Assembly: GCA_965153355.1 (NCBI GenBank) | Contig: OZ231128.1 | Span: forward strand, 21,142,001-21,206,000 | DNA: 64,000 nt | Origin: Flaccisagitta enflata | Lineage: Eukaryota > Chaetognatha > Sagittoidea > Aphragmophora | Direction of reading: 5' to 3' | Shown: one piece after another, positions 43,037-57,300 of the stretch | Numbering within the stretch: position 1 is the first letter of the stretch | How the letters are laid out: every line of letters begins with the position of its first letter | Notes under the pieces: model-generated | What the model was told of the DNA's origin: nothing | Database searches by the model: none | Seen by the model: only the letters and a program-made list of their open reading frames with translations | Translations under genes and position numbers: made by a program

Positions 43037-46000
43037 GTACGTACACGTACATACGTCGACTGGTCATTAACCTGAGAGTGATTATGAAGCGCAGTTGTTT
43101 AACGACAGTAATTTTATAAGTTATTCATACTACTATCTTGCTAATAAGCATAACAACATCTGAAAAGAAGCATCAACTTTGGAAGAATACTGCTCCTAAA
43201 CGAACAAAGCTACATTTACCAGATTGCATTTTAAAGAGTTCAAACAAATATTTAAAATTGGACCAATCTGGTAATTGTAGCTTTATTTGTTTAGGAGCAG
43301 TACTCTTCCAAAGTTGATGCTTCTTTTCAGATGTTATACTTATTAGCAAGATAGTAAAACGGTTGACTGGGTGTTGGGTGTTCATCCGATCGGCCGAGTG
43401 GAGAGGTAACTAACCTCTAGAAATCTGTCTGCATAATCCCTCAAGAATATAGAATCGATTGACTGGGTATATTTATAATGCTTATTTTTGCGAATACTTC
43501 GTTATATTATATTTTGATAATAATAATAAAAAAAAAACCTCACAATTCTCGAGGCAACTGGAAAAGAACTTTCGTAGATCAGTCAATTGATTTATATATT
43601 TCACATTTTTCCACCCTCGGAACAGGTTCAGAATTTGGCCGTGCGTTGCCTCGGTCCTCTGGTCAACAAAGTAAAGGAATTTCAGGTTGAGGGTATCGTG
43701 GACGCTCTCTGCACCAATATGCTGTCAGAAAAGGAGCAACTTCGCGACATCTCCTCCATCGGCCTCAAGACTGTCATCAATGAACTACCACCATCATCCA
43801 CCGCTCTAGCGGCCAATATTTGCAAGAAGATCACGGGTAGATTAATTATGACGTCGACGATGACGACGAAGATGATGATGATGACTTGATAAAGATTATG
43901 ATGAGAAGGACTTTACGATGAAGATGATGATGAGGAGGACTGTACGATAAAGATGACAATGTGTTTTAAATGACAAGGAGGAAGATGTTCATGATGAGGT
44001 AATATTGTAAATAAGGTGGTGACGGATATGACGTCGCAATATTTAGGATGGACAATCTGTGGGGGATGCAATGTCAACCTTGTATAACTGACATACACTT
44101 ATTTCTTTTGATAAGAACCATGTTTTCTTTTGATAAGAACCATATTTATAAGAACGTTTGGCTTAAAATCCTTAAATACTTTGGAACATGCTAAGAACTT
44201 AGGAATATTTCAAAGCTTCATTTTTCCGTTGAATTTCAGAATCAGGACATAATCATGTAAATTTTTTTGTTTTATCCGCGTTTTTACTATGTTTTTATTC
44301 ACTAAGAATTTCAACCTAACATAGCCTGAACAAAATAATTGATGATTTCCTGTTTTAGGTCGTCTGACTTCAGCCATCGGTCAACAGGACGATGTCGCGG
44401 TTCAGTTGGAGGCTCTGGATATTTTAGGCGATTTACTTTCGAGATTCGGTTCGCTCTTAACTCCCTTCCACGTCGGAATTCAGGACGCGTTATTGCCCCA
44501 ATTGGCGTCGCCGAGACTCGCCGTCAGGAAGCGCACTATCATCGCTCTCGGGTATTAAACAAGTATTGACGGCGTCGATAATTAAGAAATTCGTGACGAA
44601 AAACGATGCCGTCCACCTCGTACTCTTCCTATTTCCTTAACAATATTATTGGCTATGCAAATTCATGAGGATCATCGTTATCATTTATGAGATACTTCGT
44701 TTCCTTTCCCCTCCTTCTCAATATCAGTTTCATAAGCAATGCACCTACTCTTCATGTCTTCATCACTAGCATTCCATCATCATCATCATCACCAAACGGC
44801 GTTGTCAAACGGCGTTGTCAAACGGCGTTGTCAAACGGCGTTGTCAAACGGCGTTGTCAAACGGCGTTGTCCTCATCATCATAACCAATGCTCCTCCTCT
44901 TCATGTCTTCATCATTTGCAATCCATCATCATAAGCATTGCACCTCCTCTTCATCATTTTCAATTCATCCATATCATCAGCATCATAAGCAATGTACCTC
45001 CTCTTCCTGTCTTCATAATTTGCAATCCATTCTCATCGTCGTAAGCAACGCACCTCCTCTTCATGTCTCCATAATTGGCAATCCATCGTCATTATCATAA
45101 GCAATGCACCTCCTCTTCACGTCTTCATAATTTGTAATCCATTATCATCATCATAAATGATGCACCTCCTCTTCATGTCTTCATCATTTGCAATCCATCA
45201 TCATCATTAATGCACCTCCTCCTCATCATTTTCAATTCATCCATATCATCAGCATCATAAGTATCATCTGCATCATAAGCAATGCACCTCCTCTTTATGT
45301 GTTCATTATTTGCAATCCATTCTCATCATCGTAATGCAATGCACCTCCTCTTCATAACTTCATAATTTCCAATCCATTCTCATCATAGTAAGCAATGCAC
45401 CTCCTCTTCATGTGTCCATAATTAGCAATCCATCCTCATCATCATAACCGATTCCATAATTAGCAATCCATCCTCATCATCATACCCGATGCTCCTCCTC
45501 TTCATGTCTTTATCATTTGCAATCCAGCATCATCATAAGCAATGCACCTCCTCTTCATCATTTTCAATTCATCCATATCATCAGCATCAAAAGCAATGCA
45601 CCTCCTCTTCATGTCTTCATAATTTGCAATCCATTCTCATCATCGTAAGCAATGCACCTCCTCTTCATGTCTTCATAATTTGCAATCCATTATCAGCATT
45701 GTAAGCAATGCACCTTTTCTTCATGTCTTCATAATTTGCAATCCATTCTCATCATCGTAAGCAATGCTCCTCTTCTTCATGTCTTCATAATTTGCAATGT
45801 GTTCATAATTTGCAATCCATTCTCATCATCGTAAGCAATGCACCTCCTCTTCATGTCTTCATAATTTGCAATCCATTATCAGCATTGTAAGCAATGCACC
45901 TCTTCTTCATGTCTTAATAATTTGCAATCCATTCTCATCGTCGTAAGCAATGCACCTCTTCATGTCTTCATAATCCATTCTCATCATTGTAAGCAATAAT

Positions 46001-49000
46001 CTTTGTCTTCACTTAATCTTTGTCTTCACTTAATCTTTGTCTTCACTTAATCTTTGTCTTCACTTAATCTTTGTCTCCACTCTCTAGGTACTTGGTGTTA
46101 TCCTCGAGCACTTCCTTATTCATGAACTTGATCGAGTTTTTGGTTAAAGAGCTTCAAAAGAATTCTTCCATGTCGACGACGCGGACTTACATTCAATGTC
46201 TCGGCGCCATCACGCGTCAGGCGGGGCATCGAGTCGGCGAGCATCTCGAGATCGTCATCCCGCTCATCATACAGTTTTGCAGCGAAGATGACGACGAATT
46301 GAGGGAATATTGCATTCAGGTCGACTGGTTGGTTGATTGATTGGTTGGTTGGTCGCCTTCTACAGTATGATCATTTTCAAATGAAACAAAAGATGACGTC
46401 ATGAATCCTAAACCAATCGACATAATAAAATTCTGAAAAAAAAACACCTGAAAGAGTAGGTTTTGGCATTTATTCTTGCTAAATTTGTGTGTGATGGCAA
46501 CAAATTTTGGCGGTGCATATGAGGGTCGAATGGTCGATGTATGTCAGAGCTGCATGTGTACGCTTTTGTGTGTGTTGGGGGAATTGCGCGACTCTTGAGT
46601 AACAAAACGGGTGCCATTTGGCCGCAGCCTGTATTCTCACCTACAATTGCAGAAAACTTCTGATCCCTGAGATGGTGTTTAAATTGCTTCATTAAATTTT
46701 TTGAAAAAAAAAATATATGTTTGAGGAAGCTAAAGAACTAGTTTTGTGTTTTGTGTTAATCAACCTCAAAGATTACTTTTACAAGAGATAAAAGTGATTG
46801 TTTTATGTTAACCAGATAACTTATGTTTTCTTACAGGTTTGTTTTGATTGAGAATGTGAGTTTTTTTTTTAAATGATCAAGAGTTGTTACAGATAGGCTT
46901 GTCTACATTCATTCTCAGGCGTTTGAATCGTTTGTCCGTCGTTGTCCCAAAGAAGTTTCTCCCCACATCAACTCCATCATCGGAATTTGCTTAAAATTCC
47001 TTTGTTACGATCCCAATTATAACTACGAAGATGACGAGAACGACGACGCGATGGACGTCGGAGACGACGACGAAGAACAAGATTCAGAAGGTAAATGGGA
47101 CCCACAGTCTGTCGTGATGGGAAAAAATTCAAACTGTTGAGAGTTTAAAATCGCCCAACACAAGCTATTACTCATTTTTCTCAAACCCAATTTGCCCCAG
47201 TAAACCAGAGTAATTGATTCCAAATAATTACCAGTGCAGAGAACAGCTTTACTCAAGAATCACAAAGTGCCAAAGTAAGTCAAGGCTTAATAGGCATAAT
47301 TACTATCTTCGCCAAAAAAATCTTTACTCATGTTTTAACTAATATCTCTAGTTATACTGGCCTGATCTTTAAAAAATTGGTGACAAAATTAAAGCCCTTC
47401 AAATTTGCAAGCAATTTGCGCAAACCGCATCTCTCAAATTTGATTTGTTCAAAAGTTATTTAACTTTGAATGAAATAGTTCAATTTTGCTGTTTCCATTT
47501 CTACAAATCTTCAAATGATATCTTTTCATTATTTATTTAATCAAATCTAAACGCATTGAGATAGACAGATGCGGTTTGCGTAGACTGCTCGCAAATTCGA
47601 AGAGCTTCATTTATGTCACCATTTTTTCAATGATTTGATAAGTCTCTTTGGAGCTTTAAGTCTAAATATAGTGAAGATAAGGGATCAAGAAAATGACGGG
47701 AATGATCGGTAAGGCCCAAATATCTTGAAAAGCACTACAAATTGCTTCCCTGTTAAATGGCAGCCGTGATCCAGTCAAAGGGGGCTCACATTAAATATTG
47801 ATGGCTTTACAATCGATTTATATTCATTTTTCACACAAATAAATAAACTTATTATAAAAGGGTAAAGATTTTTTTGGCGAAGATAGTAAAAAGTCAGAAA
47901 TTGAGCTCAATCTCAGCCCATACAGACGAAAGTGAAATACAAGAAGTTAACCCCCCAAAAACTGTAGCACCCCCCTTACAACTTCAACCACTGAATGAAG
48001 AAAGACATATAAGATAGAGAATGGCAGCTTATATGAATACAATGGCAGCTTATATGAATACAGTTAGCCTCATCAGAGCGATTTTAGAAATTCACCCCCG
48101 TTATGGAGATATTGTTAAAAAAACTAGTGAAAAAGTGCATATTTGATAAAATTTTAAAAATGTTATTTTTAGCTAGCTTTCAAGCAGTAATTCTAGACTT
48201 AAGAATGAAATTCCAAAATCGCTTTGATGAGGCTAATTGTATTGATGTAAGCTACCATTCTCTACTTTATATGCCTTTCTTTATTCAGCGGTTGAGGCTG
48301 TAGGGGGTGTGCTACAGTTTTTGGGGGGTTAACTTCTTGTATTTCACTTTCGTCTGTAGTCAATTGCGCAATTACGCGCATCAGAGTTACCGTTACATCA
48401 AGGAGTAAGACAAGGAAAAAGACTGAAACTGAAAATTTATCAACATTGAGGATCCTAGAAGACCCTGATTTTCTCCCATCACTTATAAATCTGATTGATT
48501 TTGTGGGACCGTGATGGGTTCTATGGAATTGTTCGTTGAGTAATAGGGTGAACTTGGACAAATATGGCCTCTAGGCCTGATTACTTTACTCAACCAGTCA
48601 ACTAATTAGCAAATGCGTGTTGCTTAAATTCATCACAGTGGGCCTAACAATACACACACAAAAAGCTCAAACACGGCAAAAAAGTAATAAGGGGACCGAC
48701 CGACCGACCAACCAACCGTCCAACATAGCGGGGTGTAAAACTCAAAGCCGAACCCTTGGAATATCTCAAGTACAAACCAGCCATGGCCCATGGACAGACA
48801 GAGAGACACACTCAAGCCTCTAGAACAGTCACCCAGGCCCATGAGCATCTACTTGTACATCCTTGAACAGACATGGTCAATCAGACAAACGGGCGGACGA
48901 ACGGACCACTCTTAAACCGCTAACGCACAGTCCATCAAATCCCACCCTGATGGTAAAAAAACACCCAACGCCTCTTTATCCCACTCAACCCACCTACACA

Positions 49001-52000
49001 GTATATCATATCCCACCCTGATGGAAAAAAATCCCTAACGCCTCTTTATCCCACTCAATCCGCAAATAACGTCGAGTACATGATGACTTCAGCGCCCCCA
49101 AATTGAAACAAAGGAATTTCTCGACCTTTCCCGGCCACAAGCTTCTTTCCAAATTCTTTTCTTTTGTTCCCCGAAGCCATCTTCCCTAGATAGATCTAGC
49201 GCAAGAAAAACTCTCTCTCTCCCTAGAAAATATCCTCTTTATTTATGTCGAGTCGGCAATAATCTAAGGAGAAAAAGAAATTAATCACATGACTGAGCGA
49301 CGATGCCTGCGGCGGCGAAAGATGAGAATGAGAAAAACACTCTTGTCGACCAAAGACAAAAGAAAAAAATGTTCCATGCGGCTAGACAGCGGAGAAAATG
49401 TTTTTGAAAGTCTTAAGTCATATCCGTGAATATTTCTCGTTTCATAATGTAGGCCTAGAATCCCCGAGCAGGAAAACGCGCCTGTAGGCCTACATCCTAA
49501 AATTTGTCGGTCCAGAGTCTGTATGTCAGTCCATTGGTCAGTATCTCTTTAATGCATTACATTCTAACACGGTTTTTTGAAGAGGATGAGGATTGAAATT
49601 TCATCATCGTTAAATTCCAAGTAAGGAGTTAACGTTTCGACAGATCGTAGAGAGTTTTCGCGTCTGTACTGAACGCACCCTAGTTGAGATCCGGAATCAA
49701 TCTTCCATCATTCTTTCTTCCGCCCTCTACTAAATTTTTAAATGTCTTCATTCCATCATCTCGCCTCGGGCGCGACATTCTCAGCCTCATCTATTCTCCT
49801 CTATAGCTGTCCCTCCCACTCTTTTTCCCTTTCCTTCCTTCCCCTTGCTTCTTTCTTTCTTCCTTCTTCCTTGCTTCTTTCCCCTTCCTTCTCTCCTTTA
49901 TCCTCTTTTCTCAACTTCATATCTCTCATTCTCTTCTCGACTGTCCCTAACTCGTCTTTCATTCCTTGCCTTTTCCTCATTCACTCATCTGACTGCGTGT
50001 CCGATCCTCTTCTACTCTCCTCTTCAATCCTCTCGTCTTTCTCCATTCCGCAGATGATGAATATTCCGATGACGACGACATGTCGTGGAAGATTCGTCGA
50101 GCTTCGGCCAAATGCCTCGATGCCATTATCGCCACCAGACCCGAAATGCTCTCCGAACTGTACAGGTTGCATCTGCATGGAGTATGTAGATTTTCATCAA
50201 TTCGTGAAATGATTGTTGTATTGAAAACTCCCAAGTCTGTTTGTGTGCGTTTGTGTGTTTGTGTGTGTGGTGTGTTTGTAAGTGTTTGTGAGTGGTAGTG
50301 TGTTTGTGAGTGTGTTTGTGAGTGTGTTTGTGAGTGTGTTTGTGAGTGTGTTTGTGAGTGTGTTTGTGAGTGTGTTTGTGAGTGTGTTTGTGAGTGTGTT
50401 TGTGAGTGTGTTTGTGAGTGTGTTTGTGCGTGTGTTTGTGCGTGTGTTTGTGCGTGTGTTTGTGCGTGTGTTTGTGCGTGTGTTTGTGCGTGTGTTTGTG
50501 CGTGTGTTTGTGCGTGTGTTTGTGCGTGTGTTTGTGCGTGTGTTTGTGCGTGTGTTTGTGCGTGTGTTTGTGCGTGTGTTTGTGCGTGTGTTTGTGCGTG
50601 TGTTTGTGCGTGTGTTTGTGCGTGTGTAATTGTTTTTGTGTATGTGCGTGTATAATTGTTTTTGTGTGTTTGTGCTAGTGTATTTGTTTGTGTGTGTTTG
50701 TGTGAGTGTATTTGTTTGTGTGTGTTTGTGTGTGTGTGTGTTTGTGTGTGTGTATTTGTTTGTGTGTGTTTGTGTGTGTGTATTTGTTTGTGTGTGTTTG
50801 TGTGTGTGTGTGTGTGTGGGTCCGCGCGCGTGCCACTTTATCCTGTGTCACATATCCCTGTCTCCCTCTGTAAATAAGGGGTTCAAGTTGGCTTAGCTTA
50901 CATCTTTTTCATTTATTTGTCAGAACCATTTCACCAGCGTTGGTGACGAGATTCAAGGAAAGAGAAGAGAATGTCAAGGCGGACATTTTTCACGCATTCA
51001 TCACTCTGTTAAAAAACACGCGACCCGCTGCAAGTGGCAGGTACCTTCGCTGACGATTCCGTTCTTGTATGTGTGTGAACAATATCCTTCACTATACTCA
51101 AACTGAACTAAATAGAAGAGAGCCTTGTATTTCATCACTGACTAGTTATTACGCGCACCAAGAAAAAGAATCTGTAAAACACTGTTTGTCAATCAGACCC
51201 AAATTCAAACGGCAAATAATTGTTACCTGTTTATGTTTAACCTTGAACATGATATTTATGGTAAGTTAAGTCTTTCTAGTTTTTGAGGAAGACAGAAAAT
51301 TTACAATAACTAATTTTGCGCAATTTCTACCCTGGGTGACGTAAGATAAAGTTAGGCTAATGCGAATCACTGCGAATGTAATGATATTACACTTTAAACA
51401 GCATGATGTTGGATCCAAACGCGATGGAGGAAGAAGCCGAGGGGCATCCGGTCCGCGTCCTCGAATCTCAAATCCCCACCATCATCTCCGCCCTCCATCG
51501 TCAGCTCAAGGAAAAAAGTATCAAGACGAGGCAGGGCGCCTTCCAGCTCCTCACTGAACTTATCTTAGTCATCCCAGGTAAAATGCATGAATGATGTCGA
51601 CGATGTGTCGATTAAATTTGCGAAATTCATCGTCCGTCTCAGGGAATGTAAAAAACCCAAAATTTTGAAAAAACCCAAAAAAAACCGTTTTTTAAAAACC
51701 GGGTTTTATCAGGGGTTTTTTCAAACTTTGGGTTTTTTCAAAAGTTGATTATGTGCTACTGTAAAAACATTCTAAATTGGGATATATTCATGTTTAATAA
51801 AGTAATCATGAAATAGGGATACTAAATATAATAGGCAAACTTATGTATGTATGATATTGCTTCATGTGAATTACACAAACACAATTCTTATTGTTTCAAA
51901 ACCGTTTCTGATTGGGTCAAGTTTTTTACCTGACGAGTATCTACTGACACCAGCCACATTTTCTTGATCTTACTGAATCAAAGTGAAAAACAAAAACTGA

Positions 52001-52807
52001 ATGCAATTATGTAAATACAGTTAAACCCCGCTCTAACGGACCCGGCACCAACGGAATTCCGCCTATAACAGATGCAAATTCATGGTCCCTTAAAGTTAAT
52101 TTCTTTTATTTTCTTTTTTGGCAATAACAGAAGTCCACCTATAACAGAGGAAAATTGTTGGTCCCCTGAAATCCGTTAGAGCGGGGTTCAACTGTAACAA
52201 ATTTGGTGCCAAGTATGGAGATAATGAACTGTTTGGATCGGTGAATTTCACACATGGTATTAAGTTAGCAAGATGAGAATTCTTAAAAATTGCAGAAACT
52301 TCATCAAGTATCCCATCAGGTTGAACAAAACATTGAAGGAATTGAGCCATATATTGGTCCTAGTTGCCAAAACATTGCTGAGGTCCTGATCCTGAGCATG
52401 AAAAAAGAGATCATCAGTTTGGTCTGTATCAGCATCAGAAAAAGTCAATTCATCAACAATTTGCTGATAAATCAAACAGAAATATATAGATTAAAATAGG
52501 GAGAAACAATATTTCATGAAGATAAATGTTTTTAAGCAGCACACAATCATAAAAATAAATTTTTTTGAAAAAACCCGGGTTTTTTCAAAATTTCTTTGAA
52601 AAAGCCCAATAAAACCCGGTAATAAAACCCGGGTTTTTTCAAGCGGGTTTTATTGCCTTACATTCCCTGGTCCGTCTTAACTTATCTTATGTTAGTGTGT
52701 CCTGATATATGTCTGTGTGCCTTTCTTTGTGTCTTCTTTCTTTGTGTCTTCTTTCTTTGTGTCTTCTTTCTTTCTTTCTTTCTTTGATTCATCCATGTGT
52801 CTTCTTT

Positions 52808-52862
<55 letters not shown>

Positions 52863-54275
52863 CTTTCTTTCTTTCTTTCTTTCTTTCATTCATCCATTGA
52901 TCCCCTATTAATAAGCGCCCTTTCGCTCCACTTCTTTCTTGCTTTCTTTCTTTCTTTTTGTCCTCGACGATCAGTTTACGTCGAGGACTATAACATAGCA
53001 CTGATCGTGTAGTAAGCCGTTCGTTTGTCGTGTCAACCCTTAAAAACTTGAGAACCACAACTCAGATGTTGATGAAACTTGGTCAGTGTTATTTTTAGGG
53101 CATTACTAACCTGTGTACCAACTTTCAACAACATTCATAAATATTTAATACCCTTTGCCTATTATTTTTGTAGTAATATTAATTCCTGGACTTGTGCAAT
53201 TTACATAGGGGAAGGGTAGTAAAGGTTCACCAATGTTGTTCAAACTTGTTGTGAAGGTTTATTGCATCAATTAAAGCTCCCCTGCAAGATTTCAGATAAT
53301 TCTGAGTATTGGTTTAGAAGATATAAGGGTATTTTGCTAGTAATATTAATTCCTAGACTTGTGCAATTTACATAGGGGAATGGTAGTAAAGGTTCACCAA
53401 TGTTGTTCAAACTTGTTGTGAAGGTTCATTGCATCAATTAAAGCTCCCCTCAGTAAATTCTGAGTATCGGTTAAGAAAATATAAGGGTATTTATGATGTA
53501 TCTAGTAACATTATTTCTTGGACTTCAGAATTTTTAGTCGCATGCTACGCGACTCTACACCCCGCTTTGTCCGTCCGTCGGTCCGTCACACTTTACTTTT
53601 TTGGGGTTTTTGCGGTTTTTGGCCTTACTGCTCCTGCCCAAATGATCTGATGACCTCAATTATGGCCCCTGCCCACCCGCACGCGACCGGGGTAGCCGTG
53701 TATCCGGCCTTGTTTTCTCAAAACAAATTTTTTTTTTGGAAATTTTTTTTTTTTTTTGGAAAAAAAATTTTTTTTGAAAATTTTTTTTTCTTTTGAAAAA
53801 AAAATTTTGTTTTCTTTTGAAAAAAAATTTTTGTTTTCTTTTGAAAAAAAAATTTTTTTCTTTTGAAAATTTTTTTTTTTTTGAAATTTTTTTTGAAATT
53901 TTTTTTTCTTTGAAAAAAAAAAAATTTTTTGAAAAAAAAAATTTTGTTTGAAATTTTTTTTTTGAAAAATTTGAAAATTTTTTATCTTTTTTATTGTTGG
54001 ATTAAAAGGTATGCTTTCATGGACTTCAAGTAATGCTATCATGGGTTTCAAGGTATGCCATCATAGGCTGCAAGGTATGCCACCATGAACTTCAAGGTAT
54101 GCCACCATGAACTTCAAGGTATGCCATCATGGACTTTAAGGTATGCAATTGGTAGCTGGGTCAGACTGAGTAGCCGGGTCAGACTGAGTAGCCACAGACT
54201 GAGTAGCCGGGACTGAGTAAGGCCTGACCACAGTGGACAGTCAAAGATCTCTCTTTCTTTCTTGCTTTCTTTCTT

Positions 54276-54306
<31 letters not shown>

Positions 54307-57300
54307 CTTCTTTCTTTCTTTCTTTCTCTTCTCTTTCTTTCTCTCATTGATCTCATGTTAATAGGCGCCCTTTCCCCCCACGTGCCGATGCTGATCCCCG
54401 GTATCGAGTATTCTTTGGGCGAGAAGAACTCTTCCTCCAACATGAAGATCGACACTTTGGCATTTCTCAACACTCTTTTGACTCACACTTGTCCGTCTTC
54501 GGTGTTCCATCCTCACGTGGCGACTCTCGTGCCGCCCGTCGAAGCCGCAGTCGACGACCCTTTCTATAAAATCACTTCCGAAGCGCTTCTCGTCACCCAA
54601 CAGCTCGTCAAGGTAATTCATAAACAAATGACGCGGGCTCACAATATCGTTCGTTGCGGTCGGGTTGGCAGGGGCGTACAACCCCCATTCACACCCTCGC
54701 CCACCCCACACACACAGTCACAACGGGAATCTCAAAAATGCGCGTTTTCGTAATTTTCAAGTCGATCACCATGACGGACGGACCGATGGACGGACAGACC
54801 GATGGACGGACAGACGGACGGACAAAGTCTCCTTTAGAGTTGTGTGTCCGCTACTGAAAATAAAACAAATTTTGCGTCCATTTTTGGTGAGTAAGAAACG
54901 GCACCAGGATCTCGTTTCAAAGTGCCATTTGTTACACAAGGCCGGATACACGGCCAATAAGTACATGTAGACGCCCTCAGGTGAGCAGGGGCAGTATGTG
55001 GGTGGGCTGGGGCTGTGTTGTGGCTCGGCAGTGGCCGTAATGCTCAAAAATCGTCAGTCGATTTCGCGCCATCCAAATTTTCGTGAATTTCCTACGTACA
55101 GAGCCTGGCGAGCGACTAAAAATCTCATTTGCATATTGTCGCTCATTGCATCGCGATTGCTGGTAGCGATGATAGAAACTTTCTCGTCATATCAGCTTCA
55201 TAATTACATAGATATAGATTTCGCTTTGAAAGCTAAGGCAGTTCTTTTAAGAATGGGTATTTTTTGAGGGGTTCCTATGCTATTGATTATGTGAGTAGTT
55301 CTCAGCCATTTGAGGGTTTGACAAGTCAAATATATTTTTTCATGACATAGATCTGGTAGCTAAATGAGCTTAGCGCTCGAGCTCTGAGAATCTCAGTACG
55401 AGCGCGGCCGACTGGCCCCAAAATGCCTCGGTCGTTACCTTTCTGAAAACGGGCTTAGGTCCGTCCGTTAAATTGACACTTTTTGCATGCGACTCTCGTC
55501 ATTGTCTCGTTGGACACGTAGGGTGAAGTGGGGTAAAATGGGTCACTTTTTCGAATGTTTTTTTAATATCGTGTAACTTACTGACAATATGAAGAATTTT
55601 ACGGATGGTTATGGACATTGTGTGTTTCCTCTACCACCACGAAAAAGGAAATTACCTTCAAAAAGATCTGTGTAGGGGGCAGCCCTCCTTTTTGTGAACG
55701 GGTAAGTGACCCATTTTACCCCACTCAGGTGGGGTAAAGTGGGTCACCTACTTTTTTCTCAATAATATCCACAATTTCTTTATCTAAAGTGATCAATTCT
55801 TACGTATTAGTAAAAAAAGAATAGTTTTATACTTCAGTTGAGCCAAAAGAATTATCAAACGGCAAATATTGTTGAGTTTTGATTAAAATGATATGCAAAT
55901 AATGTTTTGACATCAAATCAAAGATTTTCATTAAGATACTTTAAAAAAGGATAGAAAAATATGGAAATGGGGAAAATGAGCTTTATATCACGTACTTTTA
56001 CCCATGAGCAGGGATAGCAAGCTTTTTGCTGAAAATTTGGTGATTTTTGCAGGGTGACCCATTTTACCCCACATTACTAAAAATTGATTTTTTAGCTGAA
56101 TATAGATAAAAACTGAAAAACATCACTGTCCACGTTTGACCACCCATCCGTAGTATGAAGGCGATGGGCAATGATTTTCTTCCTCCATTTGGTCTCCACG
56201 GCAACCAGAAGTTGGTTTCATGACCAGCGACCCCAAAATTTTTTATTTGTAAATATTATTGCATTACGCATCAGTGCATTTAAGAATTGGGGCAAATGTT
56301 GGTCTTGGAGTACTACAAGGCATCCTTCTTTTCAAAACAGATGAAAAATTCGCTTCATTTCACTAGATTATTTCAGAATTAAAAAGAAAGTCAAGTGACC
56401 CATTTTACCCCGCTGACCCATTTTACCCCACTCTACCCTACCAGTTACTGATAGCTTCACGCTTGAATGCGTCGTTTGTTTTACTAGGTGATTCGACCTT
56501 TAGACCAAGAAAACTCTTCCTTGAATCCTCGTACGTTCGTCGATGTTCTGTACGCTTCCACATTGAAACGCCTCAGAGCCGCAGACCTCGACCAGGAAGT
56601 CAAAGAACGAGCCATCTCTTCCATGGCGCAAATTATTGCCAATGCAGGCAAGTCGTGACACGATGACCTTTCGTTAAAGTGACTCGTGGGCTGTTTGTTT
56701 TCTTGTTGATCTACCTGGTTGTTGGATAAGTGTTTAGTATTTTTCATTTGCCGCAGGCTTTAGCTGTCCTGATGATATTTTAGCTGATCGTCAGTAAGTT
56801 GGTTTGCTTGTTTATTGGGTCAGCCATTTGCATAATATTCGGCTTGTCCGTTTGCTTAGTTGTCCGATTGTTTGCTCGTTTGTCTGTTCCTTGTGGGTTC
56901 GCGTGCTGGCTCGGTTGTTTTGTCTGTTTGCTTGGTTGTCGATTCCCTTGATGGTCTGGTTTTTGATCATTCTAGTGGTTGATGAATGTTGTATTATCAG
57001 GACATGGCCCGCTGGTAGGTCAAATGAGCATTAGTCTAATTCGGTTTGTTGGTTTGTTTGTTGAATTGGTTGCAGGTTTTTTTTTTTTGTCTAAACACAT
57101 GAACTGTGTGGAACAAATTTGGATTCTCTTCTACCCACCCCATTCAAACATCCTAGCTCCGCCTTTCCATTGTGCCAACGTCTCCTTTCCCTTTTGCGTT
57201 TGTTTTGTCCCATCACAGGAGATCTTTTGTCAAAGGATCAATTGAACACGGCGTTGCCAATTTTCCTTGATCGTCTGCGTAACGAAATCACACGACTCAC

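Noticed and set aside
44794-46080. CRISPR-like array
   Set aside because: Repeats are tandem without unique spacers and lie in an intron of an animal gene; they are minisatellites.
50282-50629. Long Val/Phe and Cys/Leu ORFs
   Set aside because: They are the 12-bp GT-rich minisatellite read in frame; 12 is a multiple of 3, so no stop can appear.
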